From assembly GCF_001753205.1 (NCBI RefSeq), contig NZ_CP017560.1:992001-1056000 (forward strand): 64,000 nucleotides of DNA, read 5' to 3'. This document shows, one piece after another, positions 1 through 8,423 of the stretch. A model generated the notes under the pieces. The model was not told the origin of the DNA and searched no databases. It saw only the letters and a list, made by a program, of their open reading frames with translations. The stretch's first letter is position 1. Each line of letters begins with the position of its first letter. A program made the position numbers and the translations under genes. Origin of the DNA: Sporosarcina ureilytica (lineage in GTDB: Bacteria; Bacillota; Bacilli; Bacillales_A; Planococcaceae).

Positions 1-214
1 GTAAAATTCTAACGCTAAAGTAGCCTTCATTAAACCAAAAGTGAAAAAAGGTTCCAACTAAGATGCTAAGAACACCGAGTGTAGCGCTTTTAGAAGCGGC
101 GTGTGCCCGTGTGTAAACGTCCGGTAGGCGTAAGACACCGATCACGGTAACGACCGTGAAAATGAGTCCTACGACGATTGTCAAAACAATAAGTGTATTA
201 GCGATTACGGTCAT
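1..214 (-). CDS. mrpG: Mrp antiporter subunit G, 3' part outside window
   Basis: Smallest of the seven subunits of the Mrp (Mnh/Sha) Na+/H+ antiporter, a membrane complex. The first 71 codons are visible, starting at the ATG at 214-212; the rest lies beyond base 1. The residues read MTVIANTLIVL, a first membrane helix, then the family signature GVLRLPDVYTRAHAASKSAT. The start lies inside the end of mrpF (17-base overlap), which suggests translational coupling. The family is usually about 120 residues. Assignment rests on the signature and on being last in the mrpABCDEFG order. Confidence 0.93.
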   Translation of the reverse strand, partial: MTVIANTLIVLTIVVGLIFTVVTVIGVLRLPDVYTRAHAASKSATLGVLSILVGTFFHFWFNEGYFSVRIL

Positions 215-479
215 GTTCGATAATCTTTCCTTTCTCAATAAATTTCGAGAAACTGACAGTCCCGATAAACGATAACACAGCAAGAAGTAAGATTACATCT
301 AGGAAAAACCCTGTGTCGTATAGCAAAGACAATAAGGCGGTTGCTGAAATAAACATGACACCAATCGCATCTAATGCAATAAGTCGATCCGGAGTCGAGG
401 GGCCACGAAAAATTCGATATAGCATGCCAAACATCGAAACTATGACAATGATTAAGGAAATCCAAATAAATGTCATCAT
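198..479 (-). CDS. mrpF: Mrp Na+/H+ antiporter subunit F
   Basis: Small three-helix subunit of the Mrp antiporter (93 residues, normal for MrpF). It contains the family pattern RIFRGPSTPDRLIALDAIG near residue 23-41 between membrane helices. Two ATG codons in a row (479 and 476) follow a strong AAGGAGGTGA site; either may serve, and the second overlaps the mrpE stop. It is required for complex assembly in characterised Mrp systems (family knowledge). It sits between mrpE and mrpG in the usual order, with overlaps on both sides, so the operon is read as one unit. Confidence 0.95.
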   Translation of the reverse strand: MMTFIWISLIIVIVSMFGMLYRIFRGPSTPDRLIALDAIGVMFISATALLSLLYDTGFFLDVILLLAVLSFIGTVSFSKFIEKGKIIEHDRNR

Positions 480-961
480 GGACGACTCACCTCCTTAATC
501 GCCTTTTCGAAAGTGTTTTTAATGGAATCGACGGCGTCCTGCACATCATCCGCGTCAATCGCGTGTACATATAAAATCTTTTGATCGTCAGAAACGTGCA
601 CGACGACCGTTCCCGGCGTTAATGTAATTAAGCTCGACAGTAAAGTGATTTCCCAATCGTGCTTTAACTCCGTAGGTAATGCGAAAATTCTTGGTTGAAT
701 ATCTAGTTTAGGTCTGAGCACTACACGTAACACGTCAATATTTGAAAGTGTTAATTCGCGAATAAACAATAGCGTTAGCTTAAACGCTGCCCAAAGCCAT
801 TCGAAATACAATCTTTCTGGAAAGAATCGTCGCATCATCATTAATAATATAATCCCGATACCATAGCCGATGACGAATGTCGTAACCGTCATCGAAGAAC
901 TTAAAAACATCCATACGACTGCGATGAAAAAGTTCAACAATATTTGGAAGGCCATCGTCAT
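476..961 (-). CDS. mrpE: Mrp Na+/H+ antiporter subunit E
   Basis: Subunit E of the Mrp antiporter, 161 residues. Two membrane helices lie in residues 1-45 and a soluble domain follows, with the typical TLTPGTVVVHVSDDQKILYVH stretch around residues 113-133 split by no gap. The ATG at 961 begins at the base next to the mrpD stop (no gap), with GGAGTAG of the mrpD end as ribosome site. MrpE proteins belong to the MNHE family and are needed for full transport activity. Order and spacing leave little doubt about identity. Confidence 0.95.
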   Translation of the reverse strand: MTMAFQILLNFFIAVVWMFLSSSMTVTTFVIGYGIGIILLMMMRRFFPERLYFEWLWAAFKLTLLFIRELTLSNIDVLRVVLRPKLDIQPRIFALPTELKHDWEITLLSSLITLTPGTVVVHVSDDQKILYVHAIDADDVQDAVDSIKNTFEKAIKEVSRP

Positions 962-2452
962 CTACTCCTTTAACACCGCGTCAACATACATAGACGGGTT
1001 TAATAATACATCTGAGGCATCTGTCATATAAGGGATAAGCCACTCTGTACCGACACCATACGCGACAGAAAGAATCACAAGTAAAACAGCCGGTGTCATT
1101 AAGTTGCGATAAGAAACAGATTGATTTGCTTCGTCCAGTTTCGGTTCACCCCAAAATGCATAGATGAAAATCCGAATGACAGATAATAAAACAATTAAAC
1201 TAGAAGCGAGCATAATAATACTGCCCCATGCGTGACCAGCTTCGAAAGCCCCTTTGGCAATTAACAGCTTACCCGCAAATCCACTTAACGGCGGAATTCC
1301 TGCAAGCCCAAAAGCAGCAACTAAATACATCCAGCCAAGGGGAGCGTGGGTTTTCATTAGCCCACCCATTTTTCTTAAATTGGATGTTCCGGTGATGGCG
1401 ATGATTATGCCAATCAATAAGAATAGTGCGCCTTTAATAATCATGTCATGCATTAAATAATACATTGCACCTGTCATGCCGTTATCATTCATTTGCGCGA
1501 CGCCAAATAAAATAACCCCAACAGCAATGACAATATTATAAATCATAATGTGTTTTAAATCGAAATAGGCGAGTGCGCCAATACAACCAGCGATGATTGT
1601 GAAAATAGACAAAATGAGTAATAACTCATGCGTCACTGCTGTATTGTGGATAAAAAACAATGTGTACGTTCTTGTAATCGCATAGACTCCGACTTTCGTG
1701 AGCAACGCGCCGAACAATGCAAGTACTGGCATTGGCGGGGCAGCATACGAACCTGGAAGCCAAAAGTAAAGTGGGAAAATCGCACCTTTAATTCCAAAAA
1801 CGAGTAGGAATAAAATGGCGATTACCGTAATAATCCCCGGTTGTCCAACTTCTGCAACTTTAACCGCGATATCTGCCATATTGACTGTACCAATGACAGA
1901 GTATAATAGAGCGATTGTAATGACAAACAGAGCGGAAGAAATTACGTTTACGAGTATGTATTTAATCGATTCACGTAATTGCTTTTTCTCGCCGCCAAGT
2001 ACAATGAGTACATAAGAAGCCATCAACAACACTTCGAAGAATACGAACATGTTGAAAATATCGCCCGTCGTAAATGCACCGTTCACACCTGTAAGCATAA
2101 ACAGTACAGCAGGATAATAGTAGAAGCGTTCTCGCTCATTTCCGATAGAACTGAAACTATACCACACAACAAACAGGGTAATGACGATCGACGTTGTCAC
2201 AAGCAACGCAGAAAGCATATCTGAAACCATCGTGATGCCAAAAGGTGCCGGCCAGCTACCAAGTGTAACTGTCTGAATACCATCAGACTTAATTGTAGCC
2301 ATTAGAATAATCGATGCAATTAAACTAATGATGAGGCTGACAAATGTTATGATTCTTTGTGCGACAATCTTCTCCTTGAAAAATAGAAGAATGACGGCGA
2401 AGAAAAACGGCAAAATGATCGGCAATAATAAAAGATTAATCATGTTCGTCAT
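962..2452 (-). CDS. mrpD: Mrp Na+/H+ antiporter subunit D
   Basis: Large proton-translocating subunit (496 residues, about 14 membrane helices), homologous to the NuoM/NuoN antiporter-like subunits of complex I. The Proton_antipo_M core is visible with ...VFFEVLLMASYVLIVLGG (residues about 135-152; the conserved Glu of helix 5) and FWLPGSYAAPP (about 226-236; conserved Pro/Lys-region motif). The start ATG at 2452 overlaps the end of mrpC by 17 bases and has GGAGGGAA upstream. Works with MrpA to exchange cytoplasmic Na+ for H+, giving Na+ and alkali tolerance. Confidence 0.96.
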   Translation of the reverse strand: MTNMINLLLLPIILPFFFAVILLFFKEKIVAQRIITFVSLIISLIASIILMATIKSDGIQTVTLGSWPAPFGITMVSDMLSALLVTTSIVITLFVVWYSFSSIGNERERFYYYPAVLFMLTGVNGAFTTGDIFNMFVFFEVLLMASYVLIVLGGEKKQLRESIKYILVNVISSALFVITIALLYSVIGTVNMADIAVKVAEVGQPGIITVIAILFLLVFGIKGAIFPLYFWLPGSYAAPPMPVLALFGALLTKVGVYAITRTYTLFFIHNTAVTHELLLILSIFTIIAGCIGALAYFDLKHIMIYNIVIAVGVILFGVAQMNDNGMTGAMYYLMHDMIIKGALFLLIGIIIAITGTSNLRKMGGLMKTHAPLGWMYLVAAFGLAGIPPLSGFAGKLLIAKGAFEAGHAWGSIIMLASSLIVLLSVIRIFIYAFWGEPKLDEANQSVSYRNLMTPAVLLVILSVAYGVGTEWLIPYMTDASDVLLNPSMYVDAVLKE

Positions 2453-2777
2453 TTCCCTCCATTAGATTCATATTATCAGTCTTAAGTTCACCGTACGTTC
2501 TGAAAAATAACACGATTATAAACGCGGTGACGCCAAAACTAATAACAATCGCTGTTAAAATAAGCGCTTGAGGAAGGGGATCCACATAATCTGTGACACC
2601 TTCTGCCAGTACGGGCGGTGAAGTTCCACCAAGTCCACCCATCGTTAAAATAAGCAAATGCGCACCGTGACTTAACAGCCCCGTTCCAAGAATAATACGT
2701 AATAAACTTCTCGATAAAATTAAATAAACAGCCGCCATAAATAAAATCCCAATGACAATCGCCATCACAAATTCCAT
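2436..2777 (-). CDS. mrpC: Mrp Na+/H+ antiporter subunit C
   Basis: Three-helix subunit related to NuoK of complex I, 113 residues. Motifs seen: GLLSHGAHLLILTMGG (residues about 34-49) and DPLPQALILTAIVISFGVTAF (about 67-87), both characteristic of MnhC/NuoK. It starts at 2777, overlapping the mrpB stop by one base, and ends inside mrpD. These overlaps suggest equal, coupled synthesis of the subunits. No oddities. Confidence 0.95.
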   Translation of the reverse strand: MEFVMAIVIGILFMAAVYLILSRSLLRIILGTGLLSHGAHLLILTMGGLGGTSPPVLAEGVTDYVDPLPQALILTAIVISFGVTAFIIVLFFRTYGELKTDNMNLMEGNDEHD

Positions 2778-3199
2778 TACGATTCGCCTCCAATCGACTG
2801 GATCATCGTAATTGTTGAGCCAACAACGACTAGATACACACCAGCGTCAAAAATCATCGCTGTATGTAAAGAAGTTTCACCGAACAATGGCAAGTAAAAA
2901 TCACCAAAAGCATGTGTGAGGAAAGGAACATTAAAGACAAATGATCCGGCTCCCATGCCAATTGCGAGTAGTAAACCGATTGCAACGACAATCATAAAGT
3001 TAAAAGGCAATGCTTGTTGCACTGTTTTTAAATCAAAAGCGAGTAACAACAAGACGATTGCCGCGGTTGTTAAAAGTCCGCCAACAAATCCTCCACCTGG
3101 CGCGAAATGACCGGCAAAGAAAATGTGAATCGAGAAAAGAAAGATGATGAAAAAGACAACTTTCGTTGCGGTTTGTAAAATAACATCATTCGCTTTCAT
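2777..3199 (-). CDS. mrpB: Mrp Na+/H+ antiporter subunit B
   Basis: Four-helix MnhB-domain subunit, 140 residues. The motif FAPGGGFVGGLL (residues about 31-42) after HIFFAGH is the family signature. The start at 3199 overlaps the end of mrpA by 14 bases. MrpA also carries an MnhB-like part at its C-terminus, so the two probably pack beside each other. Part of the mrpABCDEFG operon read leftward. Confidence 0.95.
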   Translation of the reverse strand: MKANDVILQTATKVVFFIIFLFSIHIFFAGHFAPGGGFVGGLLTTAAIVLLLLAFDLKTVQQALPFNFMIVVAIGLLLAIGMGAGSFVFNVPFLTHAFGDFYLPLFGETSLHTAMIFDAGVYLVVVGSTITMIQSIGGES

Positions 3200-5600
3200 C
3201 AGACTTCTCCTTTCTTGACAAACGCAGTTTAATCATGCTGTACACACCAATTCCTGCTATGGCAAGAACAGCAATTTCAAATAATGTATCAAATCCTCGG
3301 TAATCTACAAGAATGACGTTGACAATATTTCCGCCAGCCGCTTCTGTAAAGACAGTATCTTTGTAGTACTGAGAGATAGATGGAATTAGTTTTTGTGAAT
3401 GTGCAGATAACGCAACTAACGTTACCGTAACACCGACCGCCGCAGAAATAAGTAAGTTGCCCAAACGTATTTTCCTTGTTTCCCCGTGATTTTTTAGGGA
3501 AGGCAAATAACGAAACGCAAGTAAAAACAAGGCAACGGAAACCGTTTCGATAACGAGTTGAGTGAGTGCTAGGTCAGGCGCTTTGTAAATTACAAAGAAT
3601 AAAGCTACTGAATAACCAACCCCGCCAAGCGCAATAATCGCTGCAAGTCTCGTCTTCGCAAATAACACCATGCAAACCGCAATGATCAGAATAATCGCGG
3701 TCATTATACCGTACGCATTGACCGGTGAAAAACTATCCATGTCAACTGAAAAGGCATCTTGGATAAACAATGCCCCTGTCGTAATCGTAACGATAAAGAA
3801 AAACATATAAATTAAGTAAGAGCGGATAAGCCCTGTCATATAAAAACGTGACAAACGGTTCATCCCTGTTTCACCGAACACCATCAGCGAATCATACAAA
3901 GCGTTCAAGGAAAAATACTGTGGCTGAATGTCATAAAGTTTTTGCCAACGTTTCATCGTTATAAATAACAATGCCCCAACCGCAATAATTCCTATTGTCA
4001 TCATTAATTCAGGTGTCCAACCGTGCCATGCAGATACTTGAATGCCAATATCGTCCGGGTGTGCATATAGCCCCGCTTGCATTGCAACAACTGCAGGATT
4101 GACGAACGCTTTCCCAACCATGTTTGGAATAAAGAAAATCGCAACAACTGCAATCGCCAAAATAATTGGTGATAGAAGCATCCCGAGAGGCGCTTCGTGC
4201 GGCTTTTTCGGCAATGCATGTTCTTGACATTTCCCATTAAATGTTTTGAAAACAAAATAGAAACTATAAGTAAATGTGAAAACACTAGCTATCCAAGCAA
4301 CGACAGGGAACACAATGCCCCACGTATCGAAATTGAATAAATTAAATTCACGTAAACTTAACATGGATGTTAAGAACAGTTCTTTACTGAGAAAACCACC
4401 AAATGGCGGAAGACCAGCCATCGACATCGAGCCGATAAACGCAACAGTAAAGCTAATTGGCATGATGCTCATTAATCCGCCAAGTTTGCGAATGTCACGT
4501 GTGCCTGTTTCGTGGTCTACAATCCCCGCTACCATAAATAAACTTCCTTTAAACATGGCATGGTTAATGAGATGGAATATTGCTGCGAAAGCTGCCACTT
4601 TAAAGATAGCTGCCTGTTCGCCCGTTACATGATAGGCAACAGCACTCGCGCCAAGTAAGGACATAATGAGCCCGAGTTGACTCACCGTTGAAAAAGCAAG
4701 AATTGCTTTCAAATCGGTTTGCTTTACTGCGAAAAATGATCCCCAGAACAATGTGAGTAAGCCAATGCCCGTGACGAGCCAAATCCACACTTCAGAAGTT
4801 GCAAACACAGGTGTAAAGCGTGCGACTAAATAAAGTCCAGCCTTAACCATCGTAGCCGAGTGTAAATAAGCACTGACAGGCGTAGGCGCTTCCATGGCAT
4901 CAGGTAACCATATGTAAAAAGGAAACTGAGCCGACTTCGTAAATGCCCCGAGTAAAATGAGGACAATCGCTAACGTAAAATAGTCATGTCCAACGATAGA
5001 CGATGAATTTGCGATCAGTTCACGAATGGAGTAGCTATCGCCCATAATGGAAAGGAGTACAAATCCCCCAAGCATCATCAGTCCGCCGAAGACGGTAATC
5101 ATCATCGATTTTAACGCGCCAAAACGTGAACGGTCTTTTGTAAACCAATAACCGATGAGTAGGAAAGAGGAGATGGATGTTAATTCCCAAAACAAGTACA
5201 AGGAAATGGTGTTATCCGATTGTACAATTCCTAACATCGCGGTCATGAACATAAGTAAATAAACATAGAAGTTATTTAATTTTTCACGCCTTCTGTCCAA
5301 GTAAAAAATTGAATAGAGTACAACGAGTGCACCAATTCCGGTAATGAGTAAGGAGAATAAGATACTAAGTCCATCCATATAAGCCGTAAAAGAAATATCT
5401 AATGACGGAATCCATGGAAGCTCAGAGATATGTACTTCTCCATTCAAAATGCCTTTCACAAAACGAGCATAATAGATAAACAATACAACTGGAACAAGTA
5501 GGACAAACCATCCTGTATGTACGTTTTTTATCGCTCTAAATAGGAAAGGAACGATAATTGCTGCCACGATTGGCAAAAAGATAAACCATACGAATTCCAA
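3186..5600 (-). CDS. mrpA: Mrp Na+/H+ antiporter subunit A
   Basis: Largest Mrp subunit, 804 residues, about 20 membrane helices, homologous to NuoL. Residues about 60-490 form the proton-pumping core with LFWELTSISSFLLIGYWF (conserved Glu of helix 5) and FPFYIWLPDAMEAPTPVSAY; residues about 620-800 form the extra MnhB/DUF4040-like region with YKAPDLALTQLVIETVSVAL. The start is the TTG at 5600-5598, supported by AAAGGAGGAT six bases upstream; no better ATG is near. First gene of the operon, behind a roughly 310-base leader. Exports Na+ in exchange for protons and supports pH balance. Confidence 0.96.
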   Translation of the reverse strand: MEFVWFIFLPIVAAIIVPFLFRAIKNVHTGWFVLLVPVVLFIYYARFVKGILNGEVHISELPWIPSLDISFTAYMDGLSILFSLLITGIGALVVLYSIFYLDRRREKLNNFYVYLLMFMTAMLGIVQSDNTISLYLFWELTSISSFLLIGYWFTKDRSRFGALKSMMITVFGGLMMLGGFVLLSIMGDSYSIRELIANSSSIVGHDYFTLAIVLILLGAFTKSAQFPFYIWLPDAMEAPTPVSAYLHSATMVKAGLYLVARFTPVFATSEVWIWLVTGIGLLTLFWGSFFAVKQTDLKAILAFSTVSQLGLIMSLLGASAVAYHVTGEQAAIFKVAAFAAIFHLINHAMFKGSLFMVAGIVDHETGTRDIRKLGGLMSIMPISFTVAFIGSMSMAGLPPFGGFLSKELFLTSMLSLREFNLFNFDTWGIVFPVVAWIASVFTFTYSFYFVFKTFNGKCQEHALPKKPHEAPLGMLLSPIILAIAVVAIFFIPNMVGKAFVNPAVVAMQAGLYAHPDDIGIQVSAWHGWTPELMMTIGIIAVGALLFITMKRWQKLYDIQPQYFSLNALYDSLMVFGETGMNRLSRFYMTGLIRSYLIYMFFFIVTITTGALFIQDAFSVDMDSFSPVNAYGIMTAIILIIAVCMVLFAKTRLAAIIALGGVGYSVALFFVIYKAPDLALTQLVIETVSVALFLLAFRYLPSLKNHGETRKIRLGNLLISAAVGVTVTLVALSAHSQKLIPSISQYYKDTVFTEAAGGNIVNVILVDYRGFDTLFEIAVLAIAGIGVYSMIKLRLSRKEKSDESE

Positions 5601-5826
5601 GGAAATCCTCCTTTTGCATTTTTATTCTCTAAGAAACAATAAAGCTCTTAGGTTGTGAATAACTTTTCATAAACAGTATTCACCTTTAAAGTTTGGTCGC
5701 TAATCGTAACGATAAATGAAGCAGTTCATAATGAAAGACAAGGATACATTTGCTACAGCGTCAGACTCTAGACTGCCTATTTTGTTCTCGACTTATGCTT
5801 GCAATCTACAAGTTAACGACCTATGT

Positions 5827-5902
5827 AATTGAACGCAAAGAGAGTCTGTTACCAAAAGGCATAGATACCCCTTGGTGACAGACTCCTCCAAAACGTTCAA
5901 TT
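5827..5902 (-). promoter_or_regulatory. Structured 5' leader of the mrp operon, candidate cation-sensing RNA
   Basis: Read on the minus strand, the mrp transcript would begin about ten bases before a nested stem-loop. The outer stem is a perfect 9-bp pair AATTGAACG/CGTTCAATT (5894-5902 with 5827-5835). The inner stem of about 14 bp (5872-5885 with 5842-5855) has one mismatch and a loop reading GGGGTATCTATGCC. Asymmetric internal loops separate the stems. No T-run follows, so it is not an intrinsic terminator. About 220 further bases follow before mrpA. Function unknown; a metal-ion or c-di-AMP sensor is only a guess. Confidence 0.5.
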
Positions 5903-5916
5903 ATTTAACTTTTGCA

Positions 5917-5945
5917 AGTATAACATGGCATGTCCGAATTGTAAA
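5917..5945 (-). promoter_or_regulatory. Sigma-A promoter of the mrp operon
   Basis: On the minus strand: TTTACA (5945-5940), 17-base spacer, extended -10 TGtTATACT (5925-5917). Transcription would begin near 5910, just before the structured leader. It lies downstream of the DUF1646 gene stop, so the mrp operon can be transcribed independently of that gene. Confidence 0.7.
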
Positions 5946-5978
5946 ATCGAAAACTGTCAAAATATATCGATAGACGAT

Positions 5979-6995
5979 TTAGCCGAAAATTAAAATGACA
6001 ACAAAATACACAATCATTGCAATAAGACCAAACGGAACACCGAAACGAGCCCATTCTTTACTCGTGATATTTAGCTTACCAGCGGCGATAATGTTCGGGA
6101 TATTCCCCGGGATAAGCATCCCACCACTAATTAATAAACCGAGTAAAATCGCTTTAATTGTCGGTTCATCCATCGCAGGACTAATTTCAGCCGCCGCTAA
6201 TGTTGCGTTGTCAAGTACAGCGGAAATCATGTTAATCCAATAAAGAACGAGTGGACTTAAATCTAGTAAATATCTTGCAATAAACGGTTCAAATCCTGCG
6301 CCAAGTAAAGTGAGCGCCATTACAAATAAGTAAACCTTAATGCTTCGAATGAGAATTTCACCGTAAGATTCTTGTTCTAAACTCGTTAATCCGCCATCAG
6401 ACGATCTTTTAGGATTAACTAAGACTGCAGTTAGGATACCGATAATAAGTACGCCCGGAATAACATCAGGTCCAATCGTTTTCAGTAAATAAAAGAAGTC
6501 TTCGTTCAGCTTGCTCGTAGCAATTGTCGATAATGGTTCTCCAATTGGCGTTAGGGCTGCACCCATTCCGATGGAAAAACAAGCTAAAATAACGAAGCGA
6601 ATTTCAGATTGCCTGTCCATCCTTAAAACGCTTACAATTGCAACGAGAACAATCGCTGCAATGATTGCTGTGATGATACTGGAGATGATTCCTAGTATAA
6701 TGACTACAAGCACGAGAAATAGTCGAAATGGCATTGCTCGACTAATACCGCCAATCCCTTTTTCAATAGGGCTTTGCAACCAACGGAATAATAAACCAGC
6801 AATTAAAACTGCCAGTGTAATATTAATCGGATCAACAAGTGCGACTGAAAGAAGTGATTTATTGAACACACCACTTATGAACGCGGCAGCAACACCCATT
6901 ATAAATAAAAACACTTCAAGGTTTCGTTCGACAATTTTTACAGTAAACGGCAAAAATAAAACTAGAATTAAAATAATTGTAAGACCTAAAATCAT
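5979..6995 (-). CDS. DUF1646-type membrane transporter
   Basis: Polytopic membrane protein of 338 residues with about ten helices. The stretch MGAALTPIGEPLSTIATSKL (about residue 151-170), with a later LDNATLAAAEISPAMDEP and GGMLIPGNIPNIIAAGKL, resembles cation antiporters of the ion-transporter superfamily and fits my memory of DUF1646 proteins, which are linked with Na+ handling. The start is the ATG at 6995 with GAGGAGGG five bases upstream; an ATG 24 bases further up has no ribosome site. Placed just upstream of the Mrp operon on the same strand, which favours a role in Na+ or another monovalent cation. Substrate not shown. Confidence 0.6.
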   Translation of the reverse strand: MILGLTIILILVLFLPFTVKIVERNLEVFLFIMGVAAAFISGVFNKSLLSVALVDPINITLAVLIAGLLFRWLQSPIEKGIGGISRAMPFRLFLVLVVIILGIISSIITAIIAAIVLVAIVSVLRMDRQSEIRFVILACFSIGMGAALTPIGEPLSTIATSKLNEDFFYLLKTIGPDVIPGVLIIGILTAVLVNPKRSSDGGLTSLEQESYGEILIRSIKVYLFVMALTLLGAGFEPFIARYLLDLSPLVLYWINMISAVLDNATLAAAEISPAMDEPTIKAILLGLLISGGMLIPGNIPNIIAAGKLNITSKEWARFGVPFGLIAMIVYFVVILIFG

Positions 6996-7161
6996 AGTCT
7001 CCCTCCTCACAATATTCAATTATAATGCAAGTTGAGTAGAAAAGTAAGACTATTATAAAAGTATTTTAATAAATTCACTATGCTATTTGAATATAATGTA
7101 ATAGAATCAATTTTTGTGATACGATCATTTGCTTAAATGCAAAATAGGAAAGAGGTATTTT

Positions 7162-7722
7162 ATGAGAAATCCATACATATTTGGTTTTTTACCATTCGTC
7201 ACAGTTGTTTTTTTCTCGCTTACATTTGGCGTCTATACAGTTGGTATTTCAATTGACCTATTTAAAGAAATCGGTTTATACAGTGGCATGCGTGAATTCC
7301 TATCCGATATTCAATTACGTTTATCTTTACTTATCATTTATGCGCTTTTTTACTTTATGGTTTTTTCGGCAATGAAGTTAATCGGAGAAACAATCCATAA
7401 CAGTGCCATGTTATTTTTTTCAAGGGATATGGAAGGAAAGTCATTTAGTGAAGCGCGTGCTGGAAATGTTATTTATTTCTTCGGCGCAATCGCTACAGCA
7501 GGCGGAATTCATTCAATAAAAATAATGGGACTCCTTTTTTTATTGACGACCGTTTTATATTTTATTTATACCGTATTTAAGTTGAGTAAATTTATGTCGT
7601 TAACAAGTATGATAGGGCTCATTGCGTTTGAAGTGATCATGTGGGGTGTTTTGTTAACTGTTGTCATTTATATCAGTTTAAAATTGTATAACGGCGTACT
7701 TGCTAGTTTGCCAATTACTTAA
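7162..7722 (+). CDS. yufK: YufK-like membrane protein (DUF5366)
   Basis: Small integral membrane protein of 186 residues with about five helices (around 6-28, 49-73, 97-113, 120-140, 152-175). Starts at the ATG at 7162 with AAAGAGG upstream; the ORF can be extended 11 codons but without ribosome site. The N-terminus MRNPYIFGFLPFVTVVFFSL and length agree with the YufK family, and yufK lies near mrp in B. subtilis. Function unknown. Divergent from the DUF1646 gene; the 166 bases between them are AT-rich and hold no obvious operator. Confidence 0.6.
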   Translation: MRNPYIFGFLPFVTVVFFSLTFGVYTVGISIDLFKEIGLYSGMREFLSDIQLRLSLLIIYALFYFMVFSAMKLIGETIHNSAMLFFSRDMEGKSFSEARAGNVIYFFGAIATAGGIHSIKIMGLLFLLTTVLYFIYTVFKLSKFMSLTSMIGLIAFEVIMWGVLLTVVIYISLKLYNGVLASLPIT

Positions 7723-7822
7723 AAAGTTCCTAACCGTCTCTTTTTGAAACATTTCTCCTACACAATCGTATTAGAAGTAAGAGGATGGACTAGAGACCAT
7801 TTTCGATAGGAGGAGAAGTACT

Positions 7823-8308
7823 ATGAGGCATTTGTACATTAAACAAAAAGTGTTTAGCCTAAGTGGAAAATTTTCCGTCCATGATGCGGAAGAGAATGAG
7901 GTCTATTTTGTAGAGGGAAGTTTTATGAAAATACCGAAGACCTTTTCCGTTATGGACGGCAAGCGGAACGAGGTGGCTATGATTACGAGAAAAACATTTA
8001 GTCTCCTGCCGACTTTCTTCGTCGACGTACATGGGAAGGAAAAGATGACGATAAAAAAGCAATTTTCTTTTTTGAAAGCACGTTATACCATCGATGCGGC
8101 AGGAATCGAAGTACAAGGGAATTGGTGGGATATGGATTTTGAAGTGTATTAAAACAGAAACTTTATCGGCTCTGTGAGCAAAAAGTGGTTCACCTGGGGA
8201 GATAGCTATGAGCTTCAAATTGCGGATACCGAAATGGAACAACTTCTTGTGGCGCTCGTAGTAGCGATTGACTGTGCGAAAGCCGAAGCGAATGCAGCAG
8301 CAGGATGA
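7823..8308 (+). pseudogene. YxjI/LURP-one-related (LOR) protein interrupted by an in-frame stop
   Basis: A 109-codon open frame (7823-8152) with GGAGGAG before its ATG encodes the first two thirds of a tubby-like LOR-fold protein: RHLYIKQKVFSLSGKFSV, then beta-strand repeats. It stops at TAA 8150-8152, but the same frame continues as NRNFIGSVSKKWFTWGDSYE, then LQIADTEMEQLLVALVVAID to TGA at 8306-8308. SKKWF.WGD is the family's C-terminal signature, and the total of 160 residues plus the stop equals the usual YxjI length of about 162. So one nonsense codon (CAA or AAA to TAA) breaks the gene, unless the base is a sequencing error. YxjI function is unknown. Confidence 0.8.
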
Positions 8309-8359
8309 ATTGTACAACAAGTTCATTTGAGGAAGGCAACCATCTAAAACGCTAGCATT

Positions 8360-8392
8360 TAAAAAGCCCAGATTAAAGTTCTGAGCTTTTTC
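8360..8392. terminator. Bidirectional intrinsic terminator
   Basis: AAAAAGCcCAGA, a short loop, then TCTGaGCTTTTT: an imperfect stem with A-run on the left and T-run on the right. It serves the LOR gene from the left and pbpD from the right. Confidence 0.75.
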
Positions 8393-8423
8393 TGAATAAG
8401 TGAACTGTTGAATGGTTTTTCTG

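Noticed and set aside
5827..5902. mrp leader hairpin as a terminator of the DUF1646 gene
   Set aside because: It has no T-run and lies downstream of a separate good promoter.
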